Positions 8,750 through 18,209 of a stretch of 64,000 nt of DNA are shown here, piece by piece (position 1 is the first letter of the stretch; each line of letters begins with the position of its first letter). The notes beneath the pieces were generated by a model. The model was not told where the DNA came from. It saw only the letters and a list, made by a program, of their open reading frames with translations, and made no database searches. A program made the position numbers and the translations under genes. This stretch comes from Saccharicrinis sp963663905 (GTDB lineage: Bacteria; Bacteroidota; Bacteroidia; Bacteroidales; Marinilabiliaceae): assembly GCA_963663905.2 (NCBI GenBank), contig OY760657.1, forward strand, positions 372,001 through 436,000. Direction: 5' to 3'.

Positions 8750-10048
8750 TTATTTCAACGCATATTCACAAGCTTCTGCCATCAATTGAATAGCGCGTTC
8801 AAAGATGGCAGGTTCTTCATAGCCATAAGATAAACGAAGCTGATATTTGGCTTTTGGTTCTTTACTGCATATCGTCCCCGGAATATAAATTAACCGGGGA
8901 TTTTTTTCTTTTACGCCATCAACTAAAGAATCTCCTGTTGTTCTGGACAGATAATTAAAAAACTTAGAACCTTTATTGGTTGTAATATTTTTAAAGGTGA
9001 TGTAAAAGTAAAAAGCTGCATCTCCACCAGAGTAGGTTTCTATGTACTCACCCAGATATTTAGAAAACATCTGTTTAATAAAATCAGCTTTATCCTGATA
9101 GCCTTTGTTTACATTCTCTTTTTGAATTTGTATATAATGATCCAGCAACCAGCTTGAAATTTCCTGATTGATTAACGAATTACTAAATCCAATATCCGAA
9201 GTTCGTTGAGTTAAAGCATCAGCTAAGGCATTGTTGGGTGTTATGATATATCCAATACGTAAAGCAGGTGCAAGTATCTTAGATAATGTTCCTATTTCAA
9301 CAACCTGGTTCATCTTGTCAAACTTTAATCCGGAAACAGTATTGGTTAATTCAGGATTATGGATAATATCCTCGTAAGCCTTATCAAAAACTACTGGAAT
9401 GATGCGGTTTGTTTCTTTCGATAGTCTTTCAGCAATTTCAACGATAGCTTTTTTTCTTTCGGTAGATAAAATTACCGTAGATGGATTATTTACAGTGATG
9501 ATATAAAAGAAACTGATTTGTTTTGAATCAATATTCTTTAGTTTTTCCTCAAGAATATCAGTTATTAATCCATTTTCATCTTCTGGAATAGCCAATATTT
9601 TAAAGCCTTTACGCTCCAGTGTTTCAGTGTAGATATAATAATAGGGATCAGCTGTAATAACAATTCCGGGTTTCATAATATCCGAGATGGAATCTAAAAG
9701 ACTGGTGGCACCATTGGCTCCGATTAGTATTTTACGATTTTCAAAATCAGCTTCGTTTAAGGAACCTATATTATAACGTAAATAATAATCTTTAATGGAA
9801 CGACGAAGGTTTGGCGAGCCGTCAGCTCCACCATAATTTAATGCATTTCGGTATCGAACCGGATCTGCAATAATTTCAGTATATGCTTGCTGAATCGCAT
9901 CAACAGGAATAGTTTTGTCGTTGACATATCCAACGCCGAGATTAATGTCAATTCCCTCTCTAAAATCCTCGGCAAATTCAGCCGTTAATTGATTGATGGC
10001 CGATGGTATTAATGACTTTTGGGCAAGCTCCGAAAATTGAAAATCCAT
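8750..10048 (-). CDS. PLP-dependent aminotransferase, class I/II
   Basis: The product has 432 residues and no signal peptide, so it is cytoplasmic. It shows the fold-type I pattern: a cofactor phosphate-contact region (GANGATSLLDSISD, 110-123), ADPYYYIYTETLERKGF, then ITVNNPSTVILS with the conserved N-P, then PVVFDKAYEDI (PLP-ring Asp), and the Schiff-base lysine K257 in EIGTLSKILAPALRIGY. It resembles the 2-aminoadipate/MocR-type aminotransferases without the DNA-binding domain. The amino acid substrate is not determined. A TAnnTTTG-like -7 element (TATTTTTG on the minus strand, 10064-10071) lies about 15 bp upstream of the start. It runs convergent to GH2. Confidence 0.85.
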   Translation of the reverse strand: MDFQFSELAQKSLIPSAINQLTAEFAEDFREGIDINLGVGYVNDKTIPVDAIQQAYTEIIADPVRYRNALNYGGADGSPNLRRSIKDYYLRYNIGSLNEADFENRKILIGANGATSLLDSISDIMKPGIVITADPYYYIYTETLERKGFKILAIPEDENGLITDILEEKLKNIDSKQISFFYIITVNNPSTVILSTERKKAIVEIAERLSKETNRIIPVVFDKAYEDIIHNPELTNTVSGLKFDKMNQVVEIGTLSKILAPALRIGYIITPNNALADALTQRTSDIGFSNSLINQEISSWLLDHYIQIQKENVNKGYQDKADFIKQMFSKYLGEYIETYSGGDAAFYFYITFKNITTNKGSKFFNYLSRTTGDSLVDGVKEKNPRLIYIPGTICSKEPKAKYQLRLSYGYEEPAIFERAIQLMAEACEYALK

Positions 10049-10438
10049 ACTTTAAAATTTTACCAAAAATAAGAATTTATATGGAAAAAAGGTCGCAAGG
10101 TTAAGGGTTAGAGGGATATTTAAACCTGTTGGGATTAATTGCATCCTGTTAATTAATCCTGACTGGTTTTAAAGATAATGGTAATTGTACCCATGTCGAT
10201 GCCAAGGGCTAAATTAAATTAGGCCTGTGTATGGCATGGTATGAAAAATAGGAACCAACAAACAGGATGTTTTTAAGTTAATAACGCCCTGAAAGGGCAA
10301 CTTATTTTAGCCCAATGCAAACGCAGTGGCGCATTGGGAAAATATCAAGTTACATTGGAATGCGCCCTGAAGGGGCAGATCAAAATATATAACACTTCGA
10401 CAGATGAATAATCCTGACAGGTTTTTATATGGTATTAA
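10049..10438. repeat. Intergenic gap with REP-like palindromes
   Basis: This 390-bp gap has no gene. It carries the second repeat class of the window, family B: CGCCCTGAAAGGGCAACT at 10284-10301, a palindrome AGCCCAATGC...GCATTGGG at 10309-10338, and GCGCCCTGAAGGGGCA at 10362-10377. These match the units massed at 44.9-46.8 kb. Degenerate copies of a 'cctgacaggtt / aacctgt' class lie at about 10117-10170 and 10415-10425. Confidence 0.75.
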
Positions 10439-11059
10439 CTAACAATAATACACCACTTCAAGAAATTTATCGGAGCCTCTTTTACCATCTTTACTGGGTT
10501 TAAGTTCCTTTAAAACTCCTGCAACAGTTATTTCTTCGTCAGGCAAATTATCGAATAGTTTGGTGTGAGCAATTAAAAGAGTTTCGTTTGTTGCAGCGTC
10601 TTTTAATTCATAAACATTGTATTCTTCAATTAACGGAATCATGCTAAAAGAAGTCACGTTTCCGGCAACAACAGGCACCATGATAAACCCTTTAAACTCT
10701 GATTTTGATTCAACCAAATGAGGAATACCTTTAGTAATGATGGAATTTGAAAACATAGCGTTTTCATTTACATCTAAAAGACTCAGTTTTTTGGCTTGTA
10801 AACGATCATATTTTTCCTGCAAAGTTTTATCCAGCATCGAGATAATCTTGTTTTTGTCTGTTGAGGGAAGGTTTATCATCAACATTTCAAGAAAAAGAAT
10901 CATTTCCTGGTGATCGCTGAATATTCCGGCTACTTTACCTAACTCCGATTGGTCAATGCGACCATCGTTAGCCTTGGCTTTAAAGTTGTAAAATCTTCCT
11001 CCGTTATCCAGAATATCCAGAGCATCGTTTATATTTTTTGCAGGTGTTATCTTCTTCAT
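10439..11059 (-). CDS. Conserved-looking cytoplasmic protein, unknown function
   Basis: The product has 206 residues with no signal peptide or membrane segment. Residues 1-90 look helical (DALDILDNGGRFYNF; MILFLEMLMINLPSTDKNKIISMLDKTLQEKYDRLQ). Residues 95-206 look like a beta-rich domain (GFIMVPVVAGNVTSFSMIPLIEEYNVYEL; ETLLIAHTKLFDNLPDEEITVAGVLKEL). A segment at about 28-41, KANDGRIDQSEL, resembles an EF-hand loop but lacks the first acidic ligands, so calcium binding is doubtful. It lies between the aminotransferase and the Nudix gene on the same strand, but repeats and 100-400 bp gaps make a single operon uncertain. I do not recognise the family. Confidence 0.6.
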   Translation of the reverse strand: MKKITPAKNINDALDILDNGGRFYNFKAKANDGRIDQSELGKVAGIFSDHQEMILFLEMLMINLPSTDKNKIISMLDKTLQEKYDRLQAKKLSLLDVNENAMFSNSIITKGIPHLVESKSEFKGFIMVPVVAGNVTSFSMIPLIEEYNVYELKDAATNETLLIAHTKLFDNLPDEEITVAGVLKELKPSKDGKRGSDKFLEVVYYC

Positions 11060-11166
11060 TTGTGTGTAATTTGTATTAGTTAAAAGTTTCTGGTTAATGT
11101 CAATTCTTTAGTTAAAAAGGTTATTACCCTCCAACCATTACCCTTGTTACCCTTTACCATTAATAA

Positions 11167-11883
11167 TTAAAAAAATACTTCGGCACCAGATACCGATAAT
11201 TGAATTTGTTGTTCAGTCAATTTTAACTCTTTATTATTTAAAGCCGCCAAAACTACATTTTTATTGTAGTTATTAGTGTCTTTCAAACTTAAAAACTCAT
11301 CCACATCTAACCATCGGGCTTCAATAATCTCGGAGTCATCATAAATAGATATTTCTTTAGTCAGTGGCCTGGCTGTACAAACAATATAAATGATGGATTC
11401 GCCAAACTGGCCTTTTGTAAAATGTCCAAGGTTAACGATGGACTCAAATTCAGCATGAGTTCCGGTTTCTTCAAAAACTTCTCTCTTTAATGCCTCCTTT
11501 AAAGGCTCATTATTATCCACATGACCACCCGGAAGTTTATATCCGGTGTTAAACTTATCTTTTACAACCAAAATTTTATTTTTATCGCGAATTATCGCTC
11601 CCACGCCAACAGTATAATTCTTAGCAGTAGGAACAATCGGATTTTCAACCAGTTTTTTTACCATCATCACGTATTCTTCAAAGCAATGGTGAAACTTAAA
11701 ATCCAGTTTCGTTAAAACAGGAATAAAATCTGATTTCTCAATGGGAATTTTGATCCAAAGTAATTTAGAGCCATTTAAATTTTGAATCAGTGTTGATATT
11801 TCCTTTTGGAATTCATCTAAGGATTTGGGTAATGTTGATGCGTCAACAGTAATGCCCTGATATCGATCTTCTATTATTTTCAT
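11167..11883 (-). CDS. Nudix hydrolase with NUDT6-like N-terminal domain
   Basis: The product has 238 residues from ATG 11883; the frame also extends two codons to a TTG, which I do not favour. A complete Nudix box lies in the second half. Numbered from the TTG, it is G122 (x5) E128 (x7) R136-E137-V138 (x) E140-E141 (x) G143, within GGHVDNNEPLKEALK and REVFEETG. The N-terminal ~85 residues (YQGITVDASTLPKSLDEF; WIKIPIEKSDFIPVLTKLDFKFHHC) match the pre-Nudix domain style of NUDT6-type proteins. The enzyme should cleave a nucleoside-diphosphate-linked compound using Mg2+; the substrate is unknown. A -7-like element TACTTTTG (minus strand, 11935-11942) lies about 50 bp upstream. Confidence 0.88.
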   Translation of the reverse strand: MKIIEDRYQGITVDASTLPKSLDEFQKEISTLIQNLNGSKLLWIKIPIEKSDFIPVLTKLDFKFHHCFEEYVMMVKKLVENPIVPTAKNYTVGVGAIIRDKNKILVVKDKFNTGYKLPGGHVDNNEPLKEALKREVFEETGTHAEFESIVNLGHFTKGQFGESIIYIVCTARPLTKEISIYDDSEIIEARWLDVDEFLSLKDTNNYNKNVVLAALNNKELKLTEQQIQLSVSGAEVFF

Positions 11884-12099
11884 TGACAAAACAACCGGAA
11901 TGGATATAATATGGAATTCAATTTATAAGCTTCTCAAAAGTAGGTAAATGTTTATGAAAAAATGAATTTGCCGCCTGTAAAATACTACAAAACAATATCA
12001 AGATGGAGGTTATTTGCAAGTTAAGACGGATAAATACTGAATACTTTATATTTTTGTTTTAAAATACTACAAAATAGAATTACGATTAAACAATATATT

Positions 12100-12972
12100 A
12101 TGAGATATTTATTTATTCTAGCTGCATTCTTTGTTTGTTCTTTCTCTCTTTTTAGTCAGGCTCAAGACACAATTTACTTATGGCCAGGAAAAGTACCTGT
12201 AGAATCATCACCCAAACATGCTCCAAGTTTTACTGTTGATACAGCAAGTAATGTTACTAAAATATCAGATATTACCAATCCTGCCATGCTTGTTTTTACT
12301 CCTGAAAAAACAAAAAGCAATGGAGCTTGTATTATTGTTTGTCCTGGAGGTAGTTATAAGTTTTTAGCCATAGATTTAGAAGGTTATGAGGTGGCAGATT
12401 GGTTAAATAAATTAGGTTATACAGTATTTGTTTTGCAATACCGTGTGCCAAATAACAGGGAAGGGGCTTTATGTGATATACAAAGAGCTATGAGAATAGT
12501 AAGAAGTAAAGCAAGTAAATGGAATTTAGATCCTGAAAAATTAGGGGTGTTAGGTTTTTCTGCAGGAGGCAATCTTAGTGCAAGGGCAAGCACGAGATAT
12601 AATATTGAATCGTATAAAAAGATTGATGCTATGGATACTGTTTCTTGTAAACCTGATTTTGCTTTGTTGATTTATCCAGCTTATTTGGCTAAAGGACCAT
12701 ACTATAGCTTAACTCCTGAGATTGTAGTTGATGAAAATACGCCTCCAATATTTATTTTTTCAACTTCAGATGATGGTGCTGCCGGTAGTGCTTTGGCAAT
12801 GGCAGCGGGTATGAGAAAATTCAAATTGCCTGTCGAATTTCACTTTTTGGCAGAAGGTGGACATGGATATGGAATAAGGCCAGGTAATGCTGCTGCAGAA
12901 ACATGGCCATTTTATGCAGAATATTGGCTTAAGATGAATGTGATAAAAAAGAAGACCTCATTTAAGAAATAA
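12100..12972 (+). CDS. Exported alpha/beta-hydrolase esterase (acetyl/feruloyl esterase-like)
   Basis: The product has 290 residues with a signal peptide (cleaved near SQAQ, 20-22). The fold is the acetylxylan/feruloyl-esterase type: an oxyanion-hole stretch CPGGSY (81-86), a nucleophile elbow GFSAGG with S154, the acid at D224 or D225 (FSTSDDG), and the catalytic H255 in GGHGYG. Enzymes of this kind remove acetyl or aromatic esters from hemicellulose. Beside a mannan locus it would fit deacetylation of glucomannan, but that is inference. It has its own upstream gap (11943-12099) containing a TATTTTTG element at 12049-12056. It is convergent with GH3, whose terminator lies between them. Confidence 0.8.
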   Translation: MRYLFILAAFFVCSFSLFSQAQDTIYLWPGKVPVESSPKHAPSFTVDTASNVTKISDITNPAMLVFTPEKTKSNGACIIVCPGGSYKFLAIDLEGYEVADWLNKLGYTVFVLQYRVPNNREGALCDIQRAMRIVRSKASKWNLDPEKLGVLGFSAGGNLSARASTRYNIESYKKIDAMDTVSCKPDFALLIYPAYLAKGPYYSLTPEIVVDENTPPIFIFSTSDDGAAGSALAMAAGMRKFKLPVEFHFLAEGGHGYGIRPGNAAAETWPFYAEYWLKMNVIKKKTSFKK

Positions 12973-13102
12973 GTGCTTTTATTTAATTGTTGAAAAGTAT
13001 AAAAGCGTTACTAAACCAGTTAGGATTATTAGACTAATGTATGAGAGAAATCCAGATTGGTTTATATGATTGTGGATTCTTAAAAAAAACTGTCAGCTTT
13101 CA

Positions 13103-13142
13103 AGAAAAAGAAAAAGCTCCCTGCGTATTTGCAAGAAGCTTT
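13103..13142 (-). terminator. Rho-independent terminator of GH3 gene
   Basis: Read on the minus strand, there is a 12-bp stem (AAAGCTTCTTGC / GCAGGGAGCTTT, two G-U pairs) with loop AAATAC, followed by a T-rich run (TTCTTTTTC). On the plus strand it would have two mismatches and no T tract, so it serves the minus-strand GH3 gene that ends at 13172. Confidence 0.8.
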
Positions 13143-13171
13143 CCCATTTAAAATATATTCTTTTGGATTTA

Positions 13172-15445
13172 CTATTTCAAAGCAAATTTACTTTCCAAAC
13201 CTTCCTGAGAATTGGTTCCTATCCAAACTTTAAAATCACCCGGTTCAACATCCCATTTACCTTGAGCTGTATAGTAAATTAAATCGCTTTTAGAGATTTT
13301 AAAAGTTACCTTTTGACTTTCACCTGCATTTAACTCAATTTGCTGAAAACCTTTTAACTCTTTTACAGGGCGGGCAATGCTTCCGAATAAATCCTGAATG
13401 TATAACTGAACAGTTTCTTTACCAGTAAAGTTACCTGTGTTTTTTACCATGGCAGATATTTCAATACTACCATCCTGAGTTAATTCGGCACTGCTTAATT
13501 CAATATTTGAATATTCAAAGGTGGTATAGCTTAAACCATATCCAAAAGGATACAATGGTGTTTTATCAGCATCAGTATAATGTGACCAAAATACATTGTT
13601 ATCCGTGTTTACTGGACGACCAGTACTAAATTGATTGTAGTATATAGGACATTGTCCTACAGCTTTAGGAAAAGATACTGGTAACTTACCTGAAGGATTG
13701 TAATCACCAAATAAAACATCAGCAATGGCATTTCCTGCTTCAGAACCCAAATGCCATGTTTCAAGAATGGCTTGAGCTTTTGTAGCAATGTTATTAATTA
13801 CCACAGGGCGACCATTCATTAGTACTACCACAATGTTTTTATTTACAGCGTAAACAGCATCAAAAAGTTGTTGCTGAACACCCTTTAGCTCAATATTAGT
13901 CTGACTGCGGCCTTCTCCGGATTGAAAGCAATTCTCACCCAGCGCCATTACCACTACATCAACTGATTTGGCCAGGCTCACCGCCTCTTTAATCCCTGTT
14001 AAATCACTTTCGTTAAACACCAACTCCTCAGTAAACTTTGGTGTGTTGGTTACGAATGCAGGTCCCTGGGCAAATTTTATCATCGACGGGTTGTCAACCA
14101 AATTATTCATTCCATCTAACAACGAAACGGCAGAACCAGTTACTGCTTGAGCTCTCCAGCTGCCCAAAGGCGAATCTTTATCGTTAGCCAATGCTCCAAT
14201 AATAGCAATTTTTTGTTTATCCTTTTGTAAAGGAAGAATCTGGTTGTTGTTCTTTAGTAATACAATACTCTTACGAGCTAAATCACGGGCAATATCAAGG
14301 TGTTCTTGTGAAAGTTGTACCTTCTCATTTTCTTCGTTGCAATATTTGTAAGGATCATCAAATAATCCCAATTCATATTTGATTTTCAATACGCGACGAA
14401 CCGCATCATCAATGGTTGATTCAGAAACTTTGCCCTCTTCAACCAATTGTTTTAAATTGAAAACATAGCAATCACCCTCCATATCCATATCTGTACCTGC
14501 ATTAATGGCCAGGTAGGCAGCTTCTTTTTTATCAGCAGCAGCACCATGGTTATGAATTTCGCCAATAGAATTCCAATCCGATATCACAAAGCCGTCAAAC
14601 TGCCATTCGCCCTTTAAAATATCTCTTAAAAGATGATGATTAGATGTAGACGGAATACCTCCAATGATATTAAACGAGTTCATAATGGTGCTTACACCTG
14701 CATCAACCGCTGCTTTAAAAGGAGGGAGCACAGTATTGCGAAGTGTATGCTCGGTAATTTCCACTGTGTTGTAATCACGACCGGCTTCGGCAAATCCATA
14801 AGCTGCAAAGTGTTTGGCACAGGCAGCAACAGTGTTTGTACTATTTAAACTATCGCCCTGAAAACCTTTAACCTGCGCTACAGCCATTACCGAACCCAAA
14901 TAAGGATCTTCACCAGCACCTTCCATCACACGTCCCCAACGTGCATCGCGGGCAATGTCAATCATTGGAGCAAAAGTCCAGTGAATACCTGATGCAGCAG
15001 CTTCTTTCGCTGCAATCTGACAACTGCGTTTGGCAACCTCCGGATCCCAACTTGAAGCAGCAGCCAAAGGAATTGGCATCATGGTTTTATATCCATGAAC
15101 CACATCATAACCAAATATCATTGGTATACCTAATCTGCTGTTTTTAACTGCCAATTGCTGTGCTTTTCGTGTAGCTTCAGCTCCGGTAACATTTAACATT
15201 GATCCAACCAAACCTGATTTGATCATTTCCAACTGCTTCTGTTGATCTTTCCCCTCAGGCACTGGGCCTGTCATTTCCCAACTACTGGTATATTGGTTCA
15301 GCTGACCAATCTTTTCGTCCAGTGTCATCTTCGATAAAAGTTCTTCCACCTTCTTGTCTGTACTATCTAAAACTTTAGTTTGATGTGCAGAATTACAGCT
15401 AGCTATAAATGCAGCTATGAATCCAGCCAAAATTATTTTTTTCAT
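13172..15445 (-). CDS. GH3 beta-glucosidase-type lipoprotein
   Basis: The product has 757 residues from ATG 15445. The frame extends 11 codons upstream, but only the 15445 start gives a signal (MKKIILAGFIAAFIASC), a lipobox with Cys 17. GH3 N-domain marks are TLDEKIGQL, GIPMIFGYDVVHG, WGRVMEGAGEDPYL, KHFAAYG and the nucleophile D290 in GFVISDW. The C-domain has KSIVLLKN and ALGENCFQSGEGRS with the acid/base Glu region. A C-terminal fibronectin-III-like domain follows (KNTGNFTGKETVQLYI). No acidic run follows the Cys, so it is predicted to face the periplasm. In this locus it would remove terminal beta-glucose from glucomanno-oligosaccharides. It is the last gene of the minus arm, with a strong terminator. 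Confidence 0.92.
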   Translation of the reverse strand: MKKIILAGFIAAFIASCNSAHQTKVLDSTDKKVEELLSKMTLDEKIGQLNQYTSSWEMTGPVPEGKDQQKQLEMIKSGLVGSMLNVTGAEATRKAQQLAVKNSRLGIPMIFGYDVVHGYKTMMPIPLAAASSWDPEVAKRSCQIAAKEAAASGIHWTFAPMIDIARDARWGRVMEGAGEDPYLGSVMAVAQVKGFQGDSLNSTNTVAACAKHFAAYGFAEAGRDYNTVEITEHTLRNTVLPPFKAAVDAGVSTIMNSFNIIGGIPSTSNHHLLRDILKGEWQFDGFVISDWNSIGEIHNHGAAADKKEAAYLAINAGTDMDMEGDCYVFNLKQLVEEGKVSESTIDDAVRRVLKIKYELGLFDDPYKYCNEENEKVQLSQEHLDIARDLARKSIVLLKNNNQILPLQKDKQKIAIIGALANDKDSPLGSWRAQAVTGSAVSLLDGMNNLVDNPSMIKFAQGPAFVTNTPKFTEELVFNESDLTGIKEAVSLAKSVDVVVMALGENCFQSGEGRSQTNIELKGVQQQLFDAVYAVNKNIVVVLMNGRPVVINNIATKAQAILETWHLGSEAGNAIADVLFGDYNPSGKLPVSFPKAVGQCPIYYNQFSTGRPVNTDNNVFWSHYTDADKTPLYPFGYGLSYTTFEYSNIELSSAELTQDGSIEISAMVKNTGNFTGKETVQLYIQDLFGSIARPVKELKGFQQIELNAGESQKVTFKISKSDLIYYTAQGKWDVEPGDFKVWIGTNSQEGLESKFALK

Positions 15446-15467
15446 ATGTGTAGATTTTTCAATATAA

Positions 15468-15515
15468 AGCCTCCTCAAACTCCCCTAAAAGGGGAGAGCT
15501 GATTTGCAGCTTGGT
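15468..15515 (-). repeat. Intergenic repeat family A, copy 2 (minus orientation)
   Basis: This is the reverse complement of the family A repeat (AGCCTCCTC...GGGGAG...GCAGCTTGGT on the plus strand). It lies 22 bp upstream of the GH3 start and is oriented with the direction of GH3 transcription. It is the only minus-strand copy in the window. Confidence 0.8.
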
Positions 15516-15687
15516 AATTTAAACGCCAAGGAATTCTAAGAAAAACTTAGAGTCTTAGGGTAAAAAACATGTTCTTTAATTTTACGAGTTATTTCGTCTA
15601 ATGATCTAACAACCTAATGATCTTAATATTTCCATTTTCCTTTCTACCTTTCTACCCTTCACCTTATCACCCTTCACCTTTATTTTT

Positions 15688-16797
15688 TTATTCCCATTTC
15701 ATCAAATCCTTTAAAAATCCTGTCAACTCCTGAGCGATCAACTGATGTTCTTCCAGAGTAGGATGGTAATCACACCCTCCAATATAGCTTCTGGAAAAGA
15801 AAAACGAAAATACACTTTTATCACCTTTGTTGTTCAGGTGGTTAACAATTGAAGTAAGATAATTTTTTAGTACCGGAGTTAAAGTATCATCACCCATAGG
15901 ACTATTCAGGCAAACAATTGTTGCCGAAGGGTATTTATCCCTTAGCGTATGGATAAAATCTACATAAGCAGAACAGAATAAAGTTGAATCCTGTACTCCA
16001 TCATTTTGTCCAAGACAAATAGTTACCACATCAGGTTGATAGTTTAAAAAATCCCATTCAATCTGATTAGATCGAAGATCAACCTTATCGTAAACTTCAG
16101 GCATTAAAATACCAATATCGCAACAGCTGTGAACCATGCCGATTCCTGAAACCGATGTCAACATCCATTGCGCATTTAATGCTCTTGCAGTTACCGGACC
16201 ATATGCCAAATAGGCATTATGTTTATCGTACCACTGGCCCGAGTCACAAGGCATTACCGAAGTATCCATCCCCGTGCCGCAGGTGATAGAATTACCATAG
16301 AACTCTATTTTTCTGTCGGGCAAACAATCCGCTGCTAGCAATTTGCTGCACTGAATACCTGCAAATTCAATATATCCCATTCCTGTTTCGGTGCTTTTGC
16401 ACACGGTTACATTGTGTTTTCCAGGCTGTACTTTTCCTCCAATATTAATTTTGTTAACTTTTTCATTCAGCTTAATACGTTCAATAATTTGATTATCGAT
16501 GTTTATGGACACATAATTATGTGTATTCTCATCAGGAAATTCATCATTGATATTAATAATACAAGAATCACCTTCGTAATTAAATTGAAGATAAACACCC
16601 GGAGCCCAAAATCGTGGAAGGTCAGGGTTTGTAAATATTATTCTACCTACGTAGTTGATATTGGGATTGTTAGCAGAATAAAACTTAGTAGTTTCTTTTT
16701 TCGATGTGCAACTAAATAGAAAACCAATCAAGATTAAACCAAGTATAGGCCTCAATATAATATTTAGTCGTTTGTTTGATATTTTATGTTCTGACAT
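15688..16797 (-). CDS. CE2-like acetyl esterase (SGNH hydrolase) lipoprotein
   Basis: The product has 369 residues. Its lipobox is LIGFLFSC (Cys 30). The first part is a beta-sandwich (VGRIIFTNPDLPRFWAPGVYLQFNYEGDSCIIN...) typical of the CE2 family N-domain. The second is an SGNH domain: block I is FYGNSITCGTG with S170, the Asn block is GQND (263-266), and the catalytic D343/H345 pair is in DYHPTLEEH. In CE2 proteins block I can read GNSIT rather than GDSIT. Members deacetylate acetylated glucomannan and other plant polysaccharides, which fits the neighbouring mannan enzymes. There is no acidic run after the Cys, so a periplasmic location is predicted. It sits between GH27 and GH3 on the same strand. 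Confidence 0.85.
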   Translation of the reverse strand: MSEHKISNKRLNIILRPILGLILIGFLFSCTSKKETTKFYSANNPNINYVGRIIFTNPDLPRFWAPGVYLQFNYEGDSCIININDEFPDENTHNYVSINIDNQIIERIKLNEKVNKINIGGKVQPGKHNVTVCKSTETGMGYIEFAGIQCSKLLAADCLPDRKIEFYGNSITCGTGMDTSVMPCDSGQWYDKHNAYLAYGPVTARALNAQWMLTSVSGIGMVHSCCDIGILMPEVYDKVDLRSNQIEWDFLNYQPDVVTICLGQNDGVQDSTLFCSAYVDFIHTLRDKYPSATIVCLNSPMGDDTLTPVLKNYLTSIVNHLNNKGDKSVFSFFFSRSYIGGCDYHPTLEEHQLIAQELTGFLKDLMKWE

Positions 16798-16840
16798 TTT
16801 TATTTCATACTTAAATACTTACGAAATTTAAATTAAATAT

Positions 16841-16946
16841 GTTAACCACGGAGACCACAAAGGCGCTTCGCTTCATCACTGAGATCACGGAGACGAAAAT
16901 AACTCTGTAGCTCTGTGAAATCCCTCCGATATCTCTGTGGTTTAAC
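16841..16946. repeat. Inverted-repeat-bounded intergenic element, family C, copy 1
   Basis: The element begins GTTAACCACGGAGA and ends TCTCTGTGGTTTAAC, so its ends are inverted repeats around a 75-80 bp core with further 'ctctgtg/cacggag' pieces. A second, shorter element of the same design lies at 35759-35844. In both cases a family A repeat follows immediately. It lies between the CE2 and GH27 genes. Confidence 0.75.
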
Positions 16947-16948
16947 TA

Positions 16949-16997
16949 ACCAAGCTGTAAATCAGCCTCTCCCCTTAAGTGGAGATTGAGTGGGGCT
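16949..16997 (+). repeat. Intergenic repeat family A, copy 3
   Basis: Plus-orientation copy (ACCAAGCTGTAAATCAG...GGAGATTGAGTGGGGCT). It directly follows the family C element and ends 6 bp before the end of the GH27 gene, which is on the minus strand. Confidence 0.85.
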
Positions 16998-17003
16998 TTC
17001 AAT

Positions 17004-18209
17004 TTACATTTTAGTTAATCTAAGCATTAATACATCATGCGAAGGAACTTCTGCCTTTAGAGCTTTCTTAGTTTTTCCCATTTTTTTCTTAGTCCAGATA
17101 TCAAACAGTTCATACGATGTTTCAGCAGCATTTAAATCACGTTTAGCGAATTCATCATAAACTTTAGTTTTCCAATCAAAGTCAATAGCTTTTGTTTGAG
17201 ATGAGCGATTTAAAAAGCATACAGCCCAATCACCTTTATCCAAAGGTTTAAACCAGGTTTCCAAACTATCAGTTGAAGCAAATTTAAATCCTTGTATTCC
17301 CAACGAATCCTGATTTACAGCAATAGCATCTTTGTTGGTTAAAATATCCAGTGTCTCTTTGCTCATGGATACCAAATCATTACCTGCAATAAGTGGTGAA
17401 GCCAACATACACCACATCGAAAAGTGAGCACGATCTTCTGTTGTTGTCATTCCTCCGTTACCAACTTCCATCATATCAGGATCGTTCCAATGACCAGGTC
17501 CGGCAAACTCTCTTAATCCATCCTGCATATCTAAAATTTTCATCACACCCCAACTCGACCAGGTTCCATGATCTTCTTCGCAATCAAAGCAATCGTAAAT
17601 ATCTCCCGTTGTTCTCCAAAGATGACCCACTTCAGCTCCCCATTCCCAAGGTTTATTATCACCCCATTCGCATAAACTAAACACAACAGGACGTTTTGCT
17701 GCATAAAGAGCATCGCGCATGGTTGTGTATCCGCCTATGGCATTAATATTTTCAGTATTACACCAATCGTATTTTAAATAATCCACACCCCATTGAGCAT
17801 AAGTTAAGGCATCCTGATATTCATGACCGCGGCTGCCCGGTTTACCAGCACATGTTTCTGCTCCAACGCATGAATAAATACCAAATTTTAATCCTTTTGA
17901 ATGAATGTAGTCGATGGTTGCTTTCATCCCGGAAGGAAAATGTTCTTTATTTTCATGTATAAAACCTAAGCTGTCACGATCGCCATGCCAGCAGTCATCC
18001 ACTACGATGTATTCGTAACCGGCATCTTTCATACCTGAACTAACCATGGCATCTGCAATATCCATAAGCATTTGTTCGCTTACATTACAAGCGAACTTAT
18101 TCCAGCTGTTCCATCCCATTGGAGGTGTTAGAGCAAGGTTTTCAAATTTTTGTGCATTAGTAATTAAACCCATAATGAACAGGGATAATAGTAGAAGATT
18201 TTTTTTCAT
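17004..18209 (-). CDS. GH27 alpha-galactosidase
   Basis: The product has 401 residues with a signal peptide (cleaved after ITNAQ, residue 20) and no lipobox, so it is a soluble periplasmic or exported enzyme. Clan D marks are TPPMGWNSWNKFACNVSE (28-45), VVDDCWHGDRD, GLKFGIYSCVGAETCAGKPGS, the nucleophile D148 in YLKYDWC, and the acid/base D203 in RTTGDI. A small C-terminal beta domain follows. The family removes alpha-1,6-galactose from galactomannan side chains. It is the first enzyme gene downstream of the AraC regulator in the minus arm. Confidence 0.95.
   Translation of the reverse strand: MKKNLLLLSLFIMGLITNAQKFENLALTPPMGWNSWNKFACNVSEQMLMDIADAMVSSGMKDAGYEYIVVDDCWHGDRDSLGFIHENKEHFPSGMKATIDYIHSKGLKFGIYSCVGAETCAGKPGSRGHEYQDALTYAQWGVDYLKYDWCNTENINAIGGYTTMRDALYAAKRPVVFSLCEWGDNKPWEWGAEVGHLWRTTGDIYDCFDCEEDHGTWSSWGVMKILDMQDGLREFAGPGHWNDPDMMEVGNGGMTTTEDRAHFSMWCMLASPLIAGNDLVSMSKETLDILTNKDAIAVNQDSLGIQGFKFASTDSLETWFKPLDKGDWAVCFLNRSSQTKAIDFDWKTKVYDEFAKRDLNAAETSYELFDIWTKKKMGKTKKALKAEVPSHDVLMLRLTKM

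Noticed and set aside
10942..10977. EF-hand calcium site in the unknown 206-residue protein
   Set aside because: The loop lacks acidic residues at positions 1 and 3, so calcium binding cannot be supported.
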